Source of the DNA: Pseudobdellovibrionaceae bacterium
GTDB lineage: Bacteria > Bdellovibrionota > Bdellovibrionia > Bdellovibrionales > Bdellovibrionaceae
Assembly: GCA_013359135.1 (NCBI GenBank)
Contig: JABWCN010000033.1
Location: 1-50,350 of the forward strand
Direction of reading: 5' to 3'
DNA length: 50,350 bases
A program made the translations under genes and the position numbers. The notes beneath the pieces are model-generated. The model ran no database searches. It was given only the letters and a program-made list of their open reading frames with translations, and was not told the DNA's origin. Positions 7,623 through 16,185 of this stretch are shown here, piece by piece (positions within the stretch are counted from its first letter, which is position 1; each line of letters begins with the position of its first letter).

Positions 7623-9389
7623 CTAAGTACTCAAGTTATTTTCAATAGCTCTACACTTTGAAGTCTTATTAGGAGTTTGAATAAGACAATTTTCCAGCTC
7701 TATTCTTTCATCATTAGATAAGATTTTTTTTCTTATAAAACTCTTCACTTTATCTTTCCAATTTCCACCAGACTCTTGATTTATTTGAGTCAAAGCCATG
7801 AGTAAATCTACGGGATCCTCCTTACTCATGGTTTCAATAAATTCCTTTCTTGGAAAAGACTCTAAAGAGGATAATTTAAGAGATTTATCAATTTCACTAA
7901 TAAGTTTATTTTTTTCAGTAGAGGTTAGCATTTTATTATTATTGATTGAAGTTACTAAGCTTTCATATCGTTCTTTCAACCCTAGTTTAAATAAATTTTC
8001 TTCTTTTTTAAGTTTCTTTGCCTGAGTTGTTGATTTAAATGCAGTTAGGCCAGATACAGCAGCAAGACCAACATCTATCAAACATTGAGAGTGATCAAAT
8101 TCTTTATCCAAAACCGAGCTCATTCCATTGATATCAGTTGACTTTATTTTTTCACAAATTTCACTATCAAGTTTTGAAAATTTGTCATCGGCACAACTTT
8201 CATATAAACTTTTGGCAAGCTCAGCTGAACTAAGTCCAAGCGTAGCAACAGACGTAACAACCTGAGCCACTCTAGCTAGTCTCAACGATGATAATCCGAT
8301 CTGAGATAACTTAACCAACAACATACTAGTTCCACCCATGAAAACAGTTGCTCCTCCAACCACTACAGAGTTAGCAATTGAGGCAAGATGCTCTCCTTGA
8401 CCATACTTTGAATCTAAATCACATTGAATTTGAGAGTAACTAATTTTCTGATTATCTTTTTTGTTTAAAAGATTTGAACCAATTCCAGATTGAACAACCT
8501 TAACCTTAAAATCATAATTGTCGTCGTAGCTACCTTGAATTTCAGCGAGTTTCTGCTGTTCAGAAGCCATCCTCTTCATTTTATTATTAATAACCCGGTT
8601 TTGAAAACTATATATTTTATCTTTATAAAAATAATCAATTAGCTCTTCCTGAGAAAGAGATCGCGTCGATTTAAAACGTTCTCTAATTTTGGGAAGTATA
8701 GAAAATTTAACATATTCAGAGATATCTAGATCTTCTGAAAATGGATACGAATTTTCTAAAATTGCTAATTCAGCATTTAACTTATTAAACTGCTCTTTTT
8801 TTTTCTCCACAAAAGAAGTTGAATATATTGACGAAATAGCAGCCATTTTTTGAATTTCTTGTTCTTTATTAAAAATAAGAATTGAGTGCTTCACAAGCTC
8901 TGATACAATCTTCAGTTGTCCTTCTTTAGCATTTTTAATTTCCTCTGCAGTTTTTGGCAAAGATTTAGCTAACTCCAATTTAGGTCCATTGTTAATTGTC
9001 TTTAAATCGTCAAACTGGTTCGCTAAAGACTTATTAGCTTTAACAAAATCATCCTTAAAACTGTCATTCTCAGAGCTTATTTTTTCCCAAAAAGAAAACT
9101 TACATTGATTTTGTACTGAATATTCTTTCAATGATTCATCGTAAAAAGATTGTTTTAAAAATTGTTGATTTAGCTCTAAATTATCAGCTCCTAATGGCAT
9201 TGTCAGATTGCAATTATGATCTTTAGTCTTAAATGATAATACTTCACCAGACTTACTTTTATTTGAGCTGCAATTACCAACAAATTGATTGAACCAAAAC
9301 TCGTTCACATTTGCCCTAATCCAATCATAAGACTCAGCTTCTGAATAACAACTACAAATTAAGGAAATGATAATAAAATATTTCTTCAT
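7623..9389 (-). CDS. Large exported protein with coiled-coil and hydrophobic core, unknown function
   Basis: No family recognised. The 588-residue product starts MKKYFIIISLICSCYSEAES, a signal peptide that may carry a lipobox (ICSC). Residues about 110-290 are charged, helical and coiled-coil-like, rich in Lys/Glu/Gln. A hydrophobic, Gly/Ser/Ala-rich stretch (about 336-390, with a second block at 436-452) could cross or insert in a membrane. A charged helical C-terminus (455-588) follows, ending in a region with two cysteines (LENCLIQT, SKCRAIE). The start overlaps the stop of the upstream PIN-like gene by ATGA (9386-9389), so translation is probably coupled. The layout (export signal, helical stalk, hydrophobic middle, distinct C-terminus) resembles secreted-toxin carriers, but this is inference only. 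Confidence 0.6.
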   Translation of the reverse strand: MKKYFIIISLICSCYSEAESYDWIRANVNEFWFNQFVGNCSSNKSKSGEVLSFKTKDHNCNLTMPLGADNLELNQQFLKQSFYDESLKEYSVQNQCKFSFWEKISSENDSFKDDFVKANKSLANQFDDLKTINNGPKLELAKSLPKTAEEIKNAKEGQLKIVSELVKHSILIFNKEQEIQKMAAISSIYSTSFVEKKKEQFNKLNAELAILENSYPFSEDLDISEYVKFSILPKIRERFKSTRSLSQEELIDYFYKDKIYSFQNRVINNKMKRMASEQQKLAEIQGSYDDNYDFKVKVVQSGIGSNLLNKKDNQKISYSQIQCDLDSKYGQGEHLASIANSVVVGGATVFMGGTSMLLVKLSQIGLSSLRLARVAQVVTSVATLGLSSAELAKSLYESCADDKFSKLDSEICEKIKSTDINGMSSVLDKEFDHSQCLIDVGLAAVSGLTAFKSTTQAKKLKKEENLFKLGLKERYESLVTSINNNKMLTSTEKNKLISEIDKSLKLSSLESFPRKEFIETMSKEDPVDLLMALTQINQESGGNWKDKVKSFIRKKILSNDERIELENCLIQTPNKTSKCRAIENNLST

Positions 9390-10087
9390 AATGGAAGTAC
9401 TACCATCTTTCTCACAACTCCACTTAAATCAGTTAACTGAACTTCAAATCCTTGAGAAAAATTTTTCAAAACCTCATCTTTTGTTTTACTAAAACGGCAA
9501 CGTAAACTCATCTTACACAGTGGCATTATAATGCCATAATCTCCTGTTGCAAATTTGGGAACAACATTGTTCTCTGTCTGAGCAAAAAGGACATCAGCAA
9601 CAATTTTTCTATCCATCTCTGAATTAAATTTAAGTTCACCAACTTCCATTTTTAGCAATTTTTCATTAACCATATCTTGATACTCAGGAGTTTCTCTAGA
9701 AAGGCTGGTTCTAGTAACCCTGACACCGTCTGGAATAATTGTTGAGTTTCCTCTAGTTGACTCTTTGACAGTGTCTTTTGTAGCAAATAAAGATTTAACT
9801 TTTCCACTTTGAAGCAAAGCTTTAATTCTAGTAACAATTCTGATGTCATTTGCTTGAGCTCTTTTTTGACTGATTTTTTCTCTTGCTACAAAAAAATTTG
9901 TATCAACTACTAAAGCCCCATCAGTAAGGGGTGCTTTTTTTAAAGTTTGTCCTGTTTCGCTTTTCAGTTCTCCAGAAACAATACTAGATAACGAGGTAGT
10001 ACAGTTAGACTTTGAGCTTGCTGCGTTAGCTACTGCTACGAAAAATTGGAAGAATAATAATGCAATTAATAATTTTTTTTCTTTCAC
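9386..10087 (-). CDS. Exported PIN-like domain protein (putative nuclease)
   Basis: 233 residues with a signal peptide (FFQFFVAVANAA, cleavage near residue 22). From residue 58 the mature part resembles a PIN ribonuclease fold: GALVVDTNFF (D62-T-N64) is the usual first beta-strand motif, TVKEST gives E109, DRKIVADVLFA gives D159 at the start of a helix, and FATGDYGI gives D183 after a strand. These four acidic positions match the spacing and context of the metal-binding quartet of PIN domains. Export is unusual because PIN nucleases are normally cytoplasmic VapC-like toxins or RNA-processing enzymes. GTG start. It overlaps the next gene by 4 bases. The assignment rests on motif reading, not on a profile search. 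Confidence 0.6.
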   Translation of the reverse strand: MKEKKLLIALLFFQFFVAVANAASSKSNCTTSLSSIVSGELKSETGQTLKKAPLTDGALVVDTNFFVAREKISQKRAQANDIRIVTRIKALLQSGKVKSLFATKDTVKESTRGNSTIIPDGVRVTRTSLSRETPEYQDMVNEKLLKMEVGELKFNSEMDRKIVADVLFAQTENNVVPKFATGDYGIIMPLCKMSLRCRFSKTKDEVLKNFSQGFEVQLTDLSGVVRKMVVLPL

Positions 10088-10302
10088 TTATTACTATTTT
10101 TTCACAACAAGTTATGATTTTGAAGTCCAAATTCATAGAAAGCTATATAACAATCTATTAAAATCCTTCTCAATTTCAGTATTATATTCTAAACCTATAA
10201 AAATTTCATATTTACTAGACCAAGCCTTATCTGGCAGTCTAGTTAGAATACAGCGATGACTCTTTTATCGACTCACAGCAAAGCCATTGATATTCTCTAA
10301 CA

Positions 10303-11547
10303 ATGGAAAATACAAGCCACTCTTTACATCTCCCTAGCTTCACTTATTATCAAAAATTTGTTATTGCAGTACTTGCTTTTTTGCAGTTCACTATCATTCT
10401 AGATTTTATGATAATCTCTCCTCTAGGGGCAATTTTAATGCCCGCACTAAAAATTTCGCCCGCACAATTTGGCATTGTTGTTTCAGCTTATGCGCTAAGT
10501 GCAGGACTTTCAGGAATTCTTGCTGCTGGTTTTGCCGATCGTTATGATCGAAAAAAACTTCTTTTATTTTTTTACACAGGCTTTGTTATTGGTACTCTTT
10601 TATGTGGAATAGCACCAACTTATGAGTTTTTACTTGGAGCACGTATAGTAACGGGAATTTTTGGAGGAGTCATCGGAGCCATTATTATGGCCATATCCAC
10701 TGATATCTTTTCCTTTCAACAACGAGGTCGAGTCATGGGCTTCATTCAAACCTCTTTTGCTGCTAGCCAAATTTTAGGAATACCTATTGGGCTCTTTGCA
10801 TCTAATCTTTGGGGCTGGCACTCCCCATTTATATTAATTGTTCTTATAAGTATTGTTGTTGGCTTGATTATTTTATTCTACTTTAAGCCAGTCAATGAGC
10901 ACTTAAAAAATAAAATTGATCACAATGCTTTTCATCATCTTTGGACAACAATAAAAATTCCAAATTATATTTAAGCTTTTTTTACTACAGGATTACTAAG
11001 TTTAGGAGGCTACATGCTTATGCCTTTTGGTAGCGCTTTTACTGTTCATAATTTAGGGATTCAGATTGATCAATTACCACTGATTTATCTATTAACTGGA
11101 ATAGTTACTATTTTCATTGGGCCTCTTGTTGGCAAATCTAGCGATACCTTTGGTAAATTTAATGTTTTTCTTTTCGGAGCTGTACTTAGCATTGTCATGG
11201 TACTTGTCTATACTAATTTAGGAATTACTCCTATAGGTTGGGTTGTTACTGTGAATTCTATTATGTTTGTAGGTATTTTTTCACGTATGATTCCTTCACA
11301 AGCTCTTATGTCAGCAATCCCATCAGTAGACCGCCGGGGTGCTTTCATGGCCGTAGGTTCTTCATTGCAGCAGTTTTCAGGAGGAATAGCCTCTCTAGTT
11401 GCGGGGATGATTGTCATTGAAGGAGCTGAAGGAAAACTAGAACATTTTGATACTCTTGGATACATCATGGTAATAATTGCACTTATATCTACCTACACGA
11501 TGTACCTTATTCATCGCTCAATCCCTGAACCAGAAGAAAAAAAATAG
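10303..11547 (+). pseudogene. MFS efflux-type transporter interrupted by an in-frame TAA
   Basis: The frame from ATG 10303 encodes TM1-6 of a major facilitator (FADRYDRKKLLLF motif A; LGARIVTGIFGGVIGA; family AraJ/DHA1-like). It meets TAA at 10972-10974 in the central loop (KIPNYI-stop-AFFTTGLLSLGG). The same frame then continues uninterrupted to 11547 with TM7-12 (motif SSDTFGKF, FSRMIPSQAL). If the TAA were sense the product would be 414 residues, normal for the family. A single substitution (for example CAA or AAA to TAA) explains it. Alternatives are a sequencing error or two half-proteins; the second half has ATGs in the right place (11014) but no clear ribosome site. No good ribosome site is seen before 10303 either. 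Confidence 0.82.
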
Positions 11548-11859
11548 AAAAATTTAAGATGTGATCACAAACTACAATATTGCCCTATATGTTAGTACAG
11601 TTATTTAAGGTCCCTCAAATCACCCAGATCTGTTATTGAAAGTATCTCTTTTTAAAATTTTAAAAAAGTTGGAGTTTACATTCATGCACTGGAATTTTCC
11701 ATGTAATGCCACTTTTTTGCCCCCTTCTCAATGTGAGACAGTGTCCAATAAAAGTGTCTCAAAATTATTATGTTAACTTCAATCCATTGATTATAGCGCT
11801 TTAAGACAGGCATCAGTCTTGAAACATCCTCATATAAAGGCATCCAAAGTGAGGTTGGT
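11548..11859. other. Gene-poor stretch with short palindromes
   Basis: No convincing gene. It holds a 10-base palindrome TGTGATCACA (11560-11569) and a short inverted repeat TGAGACA (11734-11740) / TGTCTCA (11755-11761). A minus-strand open frame of 65 codons (11682-11879) crosses the latter and the start of the lytic transglycosylase; it has no ribosome site or known motif, so I do not call it. The repeats could be remains of a mobile-element end, but no transposase is visible. Confidence 0.45.
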
Positions 11860-12552
11860 ATGAAAACAAAGATCATCATAATGTTAGCGATAATAGCATT
11901 CTTTTTTCAAAACTTTAGTTTTGTTAACTTGCTTGATAAAAAATTTCTAATCGATGAACCCGCAAGAAAAACTCACGCCCAAGAAATTCTTGGAAAAAAA
12001 TATCGCAAAAGTGCATTGTCAAAAATTGAAGGTGAAAAATTCCTTCATGTTTACATCTACGATATAGTCAACCAACGACTACCTAAAAAATTTAAAAATA
12101 AATCCAAAGATATTACCAAGGCTATAATTCAGGAGTCTAAAAAGTATGAAATGGACCCTTTGTTTATCATGTCAGTTATAGCTACTGAAAGTTCCTTTAA
12201 TCCAGAAGCGAAAGGAACATCAGGAGAAATTGGACTTATGCAATTGATGCCTGAAACTGGCAAAGAAGTAGCTCAAAAAGTAAAGGAACACTGGCAAGGA
12301 ACTATGACATTAAAAGATCCTATAAAAAACATCCGTATCGGAGCTGCTTATTTGAATCAATTAAGAAATTATTTCGATAATAATCCCAGTAAGTACATCT
12401 CAGCATATAATTCTGGAATAGGAAAAATTAGAAAGATCGCAAAATCTGAAGATCTTCCTAAAATATATCCAACAAAAATTCTGAAGTATTATGAGGCTCT
12501 TTATAAAAAAATTGTTTCCAATAAAGTTCCTGATAACTTAGCAATAAACTAG
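11860..12552 (+). CDS. Lytic transglycosylase, SLT (GEWL) family
   Basis: Cleaves the MurNAc-GlcNAc bond in peptidoglycan with formation of 1,6-anhydro-MurNAc, in the periplasm. The 230-residue protein starts with a hydrophobic segment (IIIMLAIIAFFFQNFSFVNLL), a signal peptide or anchor. The SLT domain is at about 88-220: catalytic Glu in VIATESSFNP (E110), GEIGLMQLMPETG, the IRIGAAYLNQL helix, and the YNSG motif (SAYNSGIGKIRK). It is short, like the compact MltC/EmtA-type catalytic domains, with no extra binding domains. A GAGG ribosome site precedes the ATG. The gene is convergent with the oligopeptide permease genes and overlaps the last one by 4 bases. Confidence 0.93.
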   Translation: MKTKIIIMLAIIAFFFQNFSFVNLLDKKFLIDEPARKTHAQEILGKKYRKSALSKIEGEKFLHVYIYDIVNQRLPKKFKNKSKDITKAIIQESKKYEMDPLFIMSVIATESSFNPEAKGTSGEIGLMQLMPETGKEVAQKVKEHWQGTMTLKDPIKNIRIGAAYLNQLRNYFDNNPSKYISAYNSGIGKIRKIAKSEDLPKIYPTKILKYYEALYKKIVSNKVPDNLAIN

Positions 12553-13520
12553 GTAATTTGGTTAGAAACTATCTTAGGTATCTGCTTTAAAACAGAAGAA
12601 ATACTTAAGAGCAGTGTAAAAAAATAGATACATGGAAACCATAAAATCCATGGTGCAGTTAAAAATTGATTTTGTGCTTGCATAAAAATTTCTCCAAAAC
12701 TAGGTTCTGGGGGCTGAACTCCAAAGCCTAAATATTCTAAAGAAGTCAAAACAAGACAAAATTGTAAGAGCATTGTTGGAATTTGCATTTGAAATATTTC
12801 ACGACAATGCCTAAGAATATGAAAATACCAAATTTGTATTGAATTCATTCCTAGTAATCGACTGGCATTGATGAATTCCCGATGTTTAAAATCCATCACA
12901 AAGGCTCTTGTTGGTAAAATACTCTTAAAACTATAGAAAAAAGAAATTATTAAAATTGTTTTTAAATAGCTTCCAGAGGAGAAACTAAATAAACTACCAG
13001 CTAAAAATAGAAAGGGAATGCTTTGAACGACTTCAATAAATCGGAGCATAATAAAATCAAAAACCCCACCTAAAAAACCAGCCAATGATCCCAAAATAAC
13101 TCCAAGAAATGTTGACATACCTACACCAAGAAAAGTGATAAATAATAAAGTCTTGCTTGCATAAATACATCTCGCAAAAAGATCTCTACCTCTATCATCG
13201 GTGCCCCACAAGTGACTGCTTGATGGCGATGCTGGAATTTCAGCAAGAGACATATCACTTTGATATGGATTCCAATTAACTATTGGATTTATAAGAAATT
13301 GGATTTTCCGAGGATCAAGAGTCTTATAATCTAGATTAATTTCTTCAATAAGTTGAAAATCTTCTGGGTAATAGTTAAAAAAAATAGGATAATACCAGTT
13401 CTGATTATATTTTATTACTAACGGCTTATCGTTTATCCACAAACTACAAGAAAATATCAGCATAAGTAATAATAAAAAAATAGCTCTAGAGAAAGTTTTG
13501 AAACTAACTATATAATTCAC
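12549..13520 (-). CDS. Peptide/nickel-type ABC transporter permease (OppC/DppC-like)
   Basis: Inner-membrane permease subunit. N-terminal TM, then a periplasmic loop with the family motif HLWGTDDRGRDLFARCIYASK (about 104-124), then five TMs of the BPD_transp_1 domain with an EAA-loop-like REFINASRLLGMN segment that docks the ATPase. It starts with GTG inside the stop of the upstream permease (GTGA overlap), so the two are translationally coupled. Its 323 residues fit OppC. The C-terminal end overlaps the convergent transglycosylase by 4 bases. No ATP-binding subunit is found in the window. Confidence 0.92.
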   Translation of the reverse strand: MNYIVSFKTFSRAIFLLLLMLIFSCSLWINDKPLVIKYNQNWYYPIFFNYYPEDFQLIEEINLDYKTLDPRKIQFLINPIVNWNPYQSDMSLAEIPASPSSSHLWGTDDRGRDLFARCIYASKTLLFITFLGVGMSTFLGVILGSLAGFLGGVFDFIMLRFIEVVQSIPFLFLAGSLFSFSSGSYLKTILIISFFYSFKSILPTRAFVMDFKHREFINASRLLGMNSIQIWYFHILRHCREIFQMQIPTMLLQFCLVLTSLEYLGFGVQPPEPSFGEIFMQAQNQFLTAPWILWFPCIYFFTLLLSISSVLKQIPKIVSNQIT

Positions 13521-14449
13521 TTAACAACTTCCTTATAGCTAGATTGTTCTATATAACCAGAAAAGATACCTCTAGCTCTAGGATCAAAAATAGCATTCAA
13601 ACAGTCACTTAACGTCCTGAAAATAAATACAGAAATGGCTATAAAAAAACTACAACATAATAATACAGGAAAATCTTTGGCTAGCATGGAGTTGAACAGC
13701 AAATTTCCAAATCCATTAACTGAAAAAACTCTTTCAACTAAAATAGATGTTGAAACTAATGTAACCCAAACGGAACTAAAAGAAGATGAAATTACCCCTA
13801 AAGAATTATTAAGCACATGGGCTACAATAATAGAAAATTGAGAAAGACCTTTGGCTTTAGCAAATCTAACATGTTCTCTTTTTTCTTGCTCTGCCATTGC
13901 ACCTATCAATAAAAAATAAACTTCAGCCAAAATCGTAATACAATATATCGATACAGGTAAAAAGAGATACGTTAGGCTATCTAAGATTTTTCCAAAAAAG
14001 GAAAGGTCTTCATAAAATTCTGAATTAATTCCTCCCAAAGGAAAAATATTTAAAAATTCACGACCTGAAAAAAAAATCAAACAATAGACAGCTAGTACAT
14101 AAATTGGAATAAATTGAGCCAACAGTATTCCTTTTTCAAAAAAATAAAAAAATTTTATTTTTTTGAAAAATTGTTTAGTGACGGCAAATAACAGACTAAT
14201 CATGTATGTCAATATAAATGCCAGTATCAAATACAGCAAAGTTATTTTTATTTTACTCCAAACCAACGGTAAGACATCAACTCCATGAAATATGCTTTTA
14301 CCAAAATTTAAAGTCATCAATGATACTAAATAATTGAAAAAGTTATTTGCAGTTAAACTAAAATTATGTGCCAGCATCAGCATTAAGCTTTGCACTAGTA
14401 TTAATGTTAATATGAAGATTGTAACTCTTCTCAGAAAAAAAATGACCAA
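13517..14449 (-). CDS. Peptide/nickel-type ABC transporter permease (OppB/DppB-like)
   Basis: First permease of the importer: N-terminal TM (RRVTIFILTLILVQSLMLML), then five more TMs of the BPD_transp_1 fold, with the EAA-like loop KREHVRFAKAKGLSQFSIIVAHVL and the conserved VERVFSVNGFGNLLFNSML segment. Length 310 is normal. The start is TTG with AAGG about 8 bases upstream, 8 bases after the solute-binding protein gene; the permease downstream overlaps by 4 bases. The set oppA-oppB-oppC is one operon on the minus strand. Confidence 0.92.
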   Translation of the reverse strand: MVIFFLRRVTIFILTLILVQSLMLMLAHNFSLTANNFFNYLVSLMTLNFGKSIFHGVDVLPLVWSKIKITLLYLILAFILTYMISLLFAVTKQFFKKIKFFYFFEKGILLAQFIPIYVLAVYCLIFFSGREFLNIFPLGGINSEFYEDLSFFGKILDSLTYLFLPVSIYCITILAEVYFLLIGAMAEQEKREHVRFAKAKGLSQFSIIVAHVLNNSLGVISSSFSSVWVTLVSTSILVERVFSVNGFGNLLFNSMLAKDFPVLLCCSFFIAISVFIFRTLSDCLNAIFDPRARGIFSGYIEQSSYKEVVK

Positions 14450-14457
14450 AATTTACC

Positions 14458-16083
14458 TTATTTCTCTAACCACCAAGAGTTTGATCCTACACTATAGTTA
14501 AAAGTTGGTTTTTGTTTTTTAATTTTTACTGTTGTTGCATAGTATGAATATCTATCACTAAACATGAAAAGATAGGGCGCATCTTCTGCTATTAACTGAT
14601 AAGTTTTCTGCAAGATTCCAATTCTTTTTTTCCGATCTATAGTCATTCTTGCTTCATCAATCAACTTATCTACTTCGGAATTTCTATACCCTATGAAATT
14701 GGATCCTCCTTTAACTGCGGAAGTAGAATGCCAAATTTGCTTTGGATCAGGGTCAACACTGCCACCACCCCACGATAATGCTAACGCATCAAAGCTTAAT
14801 TCATCTTTAATTTTTAGCATTTGATTGAAATCTACAATTTTTAGATTCATTTCAATACCTACATTTTTCATATCTTCCTTCAAAATAGTCCAAAGTTTTT
14901 CATATTCTCTATTAGCAAAGACTAGAGTAAACTTGAAATCTACTTTTTTTCCATTAATTTCTTTTTCTAAAATTCCATCTCTGTTAACATCTTTCCATCC
15001 GGCCTTCTTTAGCAAAGCTGCTGCTATTTTGGGATTAAAAGTAATTGGTTTTGTTTTTGGTGCATACTCACTTAATGGAGAAATTGGGGCAGAAACCAAT
15101 AAGGAATTGTTGTTGAAAAATTTTTTATTAATTTCTTCTCGATTCGCTAAGTGAGCTAATGCTAACCTAACATTTTTGTCTTTGAATAAGACTTTCTCTA
15201 GATTCCAGCCAATATAACTCCAAATCTTTGGAATTTTATTTTCAATTTTATATTTTATTATCTCTTTTCCCCACAACTCACCAACCGCCTTTTTTTCAAA
15301 AATTTCTGAATTGCGCCATTCGACAAAATCAATTTCCCCTTTTTTAATTTTCTCAAGCTTAATATTTTCATCCAATAAAAATCGGTACTTAATTTGCTCG
15401 TAATTGTATAAGTTTTTATACTTAGAATCGGTGCTTGTATAATGTTGATCAAACTTAACTAAATCTATTCCCTGACCTTTTACAAAACTAGAAAGTTTAT
15501 AGGCACCAGAACATACTAAACTTTGGACCATGGAATTACTTTTTTCTGGATTATCATAAATATGTTTTGGGATGATTAGCTGTTTAGCCACGACATCTAT
15601 ATTTTTGAAGTAGTTGGTTTTGAAAACAACCTTTACAGTATTTTCATCGATTATAGTTACCGATTCTACATTTTCAAAGTAGTTACGAATATGTTTATTA
15701 TCGTAACGTTCATCTTTCATCACATCAATCGAAAATTTCACATCTTGGGCTGTTATAGGCTTACCATCATGAAAAACTAAATTTTTCCTGAGAGTAAATG
15801 TAATTGATTTATTATCATCAGAAATTTTCCATTTTTCAGCTAGCGCTTGCTCCCACTCATAAGTTTCTGGATTTTTATTCAATAAACTATCGCAGACCCA
15901 ACTTTGAACTTCATTAGCGTATCCCGAAATTGAACTTACAGGATGCAACGATTCAGGTTCTTCATCCAAAGACAAAACGACTGAACCTCCCTTTAAAACT
16001 TTGTCTACAGATTTACTTGCATAGATTGTTTGCGTAGAGCATTGAAATATTAGAGGCAGCAACAAAAATTTAGTAATTTTCAT
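14458..16083 (-). CDS. ABC transporter solute-binding protein, family 5 (OppA/DppA-like)
   Basis: Periplasmic binding protein for peptides or a related solute. The ATG at 16083 is chosen over the longer frame (to 16266) because it begins a signal peptide (MKITKFLLLPLIFQCSTQTI, cleavage near YAS) and has AAGGAA upstream. The 541-residue mature protein shows the SBP_bac_5 features: GGSVVLSLDEEPESLHP, WKISDDNKSITFTLRKNLVFHDG (in pieces), ITAQDVKFSIDVM, and ALAHLANREEINKKF. The C-terminal half (SVDPDPKQIWHSTSA) is usual for the family. The ligand cannot be told. It is divergent from the ureohydrolase gene, which may hint at uptake of an arginine-containing peptide; this is inference. Confidence 0.9.
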   Translation of the reverse strand: MKITKFLLLPLIFQCSTQTIYASKSVDKVLKGGSVVLSLDEEPESLHPVSSISGYANEVQSWVCDSLLNKNPETYEWEQALAEKWKISDDNKSITFTLRKNLVFHDGKPITAQDVKFSIDVMKDERYDNKHIRNYFENVESVTIIDENTVKVVFKTNYFKNIDVVAKQLIIPKHIYDNPEKSNSMVQSLVCSGAYKLSSFVKGQGIDLVKFDQHYTSTDSKYKNLYNYEQIKYRFLLDENIKLEKIKKGEIDFVEWRNSEIFEKKAVGELWGKEIIKYKIENKIPKIWSYIGWNLEKVLFKDKNVRLALAHLANREEINKKFFNNNSLLVSAPISPLSEYAPKTKPITFNPKIAAALLKKAGWKDVNRDGILEKEINGKKVDFKFTLVFANREYEKLWTILKEDMKNVGIEMNLKIVDFNQMLKIKDELSFDALALSWGGGSVDPDPKQIWHSTSAVKGGSNFIGYRNSEVDKLIDEARMTIDRKKRIGILQKTYQLIAEDAPYLFMFSDRYSYYATTVKIKKQKPTFNYSVGSNSWWLEK

Positions 16084-16137
16084 AAAGAAATTTCCTTTTA
16101 ATTGATCTGAATCAAAGTCCTTATTGACAGTCTCTAA

Positions 16138-16143
16138 ATTATA
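16138..16143 (-). promoter_or_regulatory. Candidate -10 box of the peptide-transporter operon
   Basis: On the minus strand TATAAT is read at 16143-16138, placing transcription start about 50 bases before the oppA-like ATG. No good -35 lies at 17-18 bases, so this is a weak call based on one perfect box. A TTGACA on the plus strand at 16124-16129 lacks a matching -10. Confidence 0.3.
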
Positions 16144-16185
16144 TTTCAGAAGATGGGAAAAGATAGAAAATTTTTTAGAGGTATT

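Noticed and set aside
11682-11879. 65-codon minus-strand frame and short inverted repeat, possible insertion-sequence remnant
   Set aside because: No transposase motif, target duplication or second end was found; the repeat arms are only 7 bases.
16124-16152. TTGACA as a -35 for the ureohydrolase gene
   Set aside because: No acceptable -10 hexamer is present at 15-19 bases.
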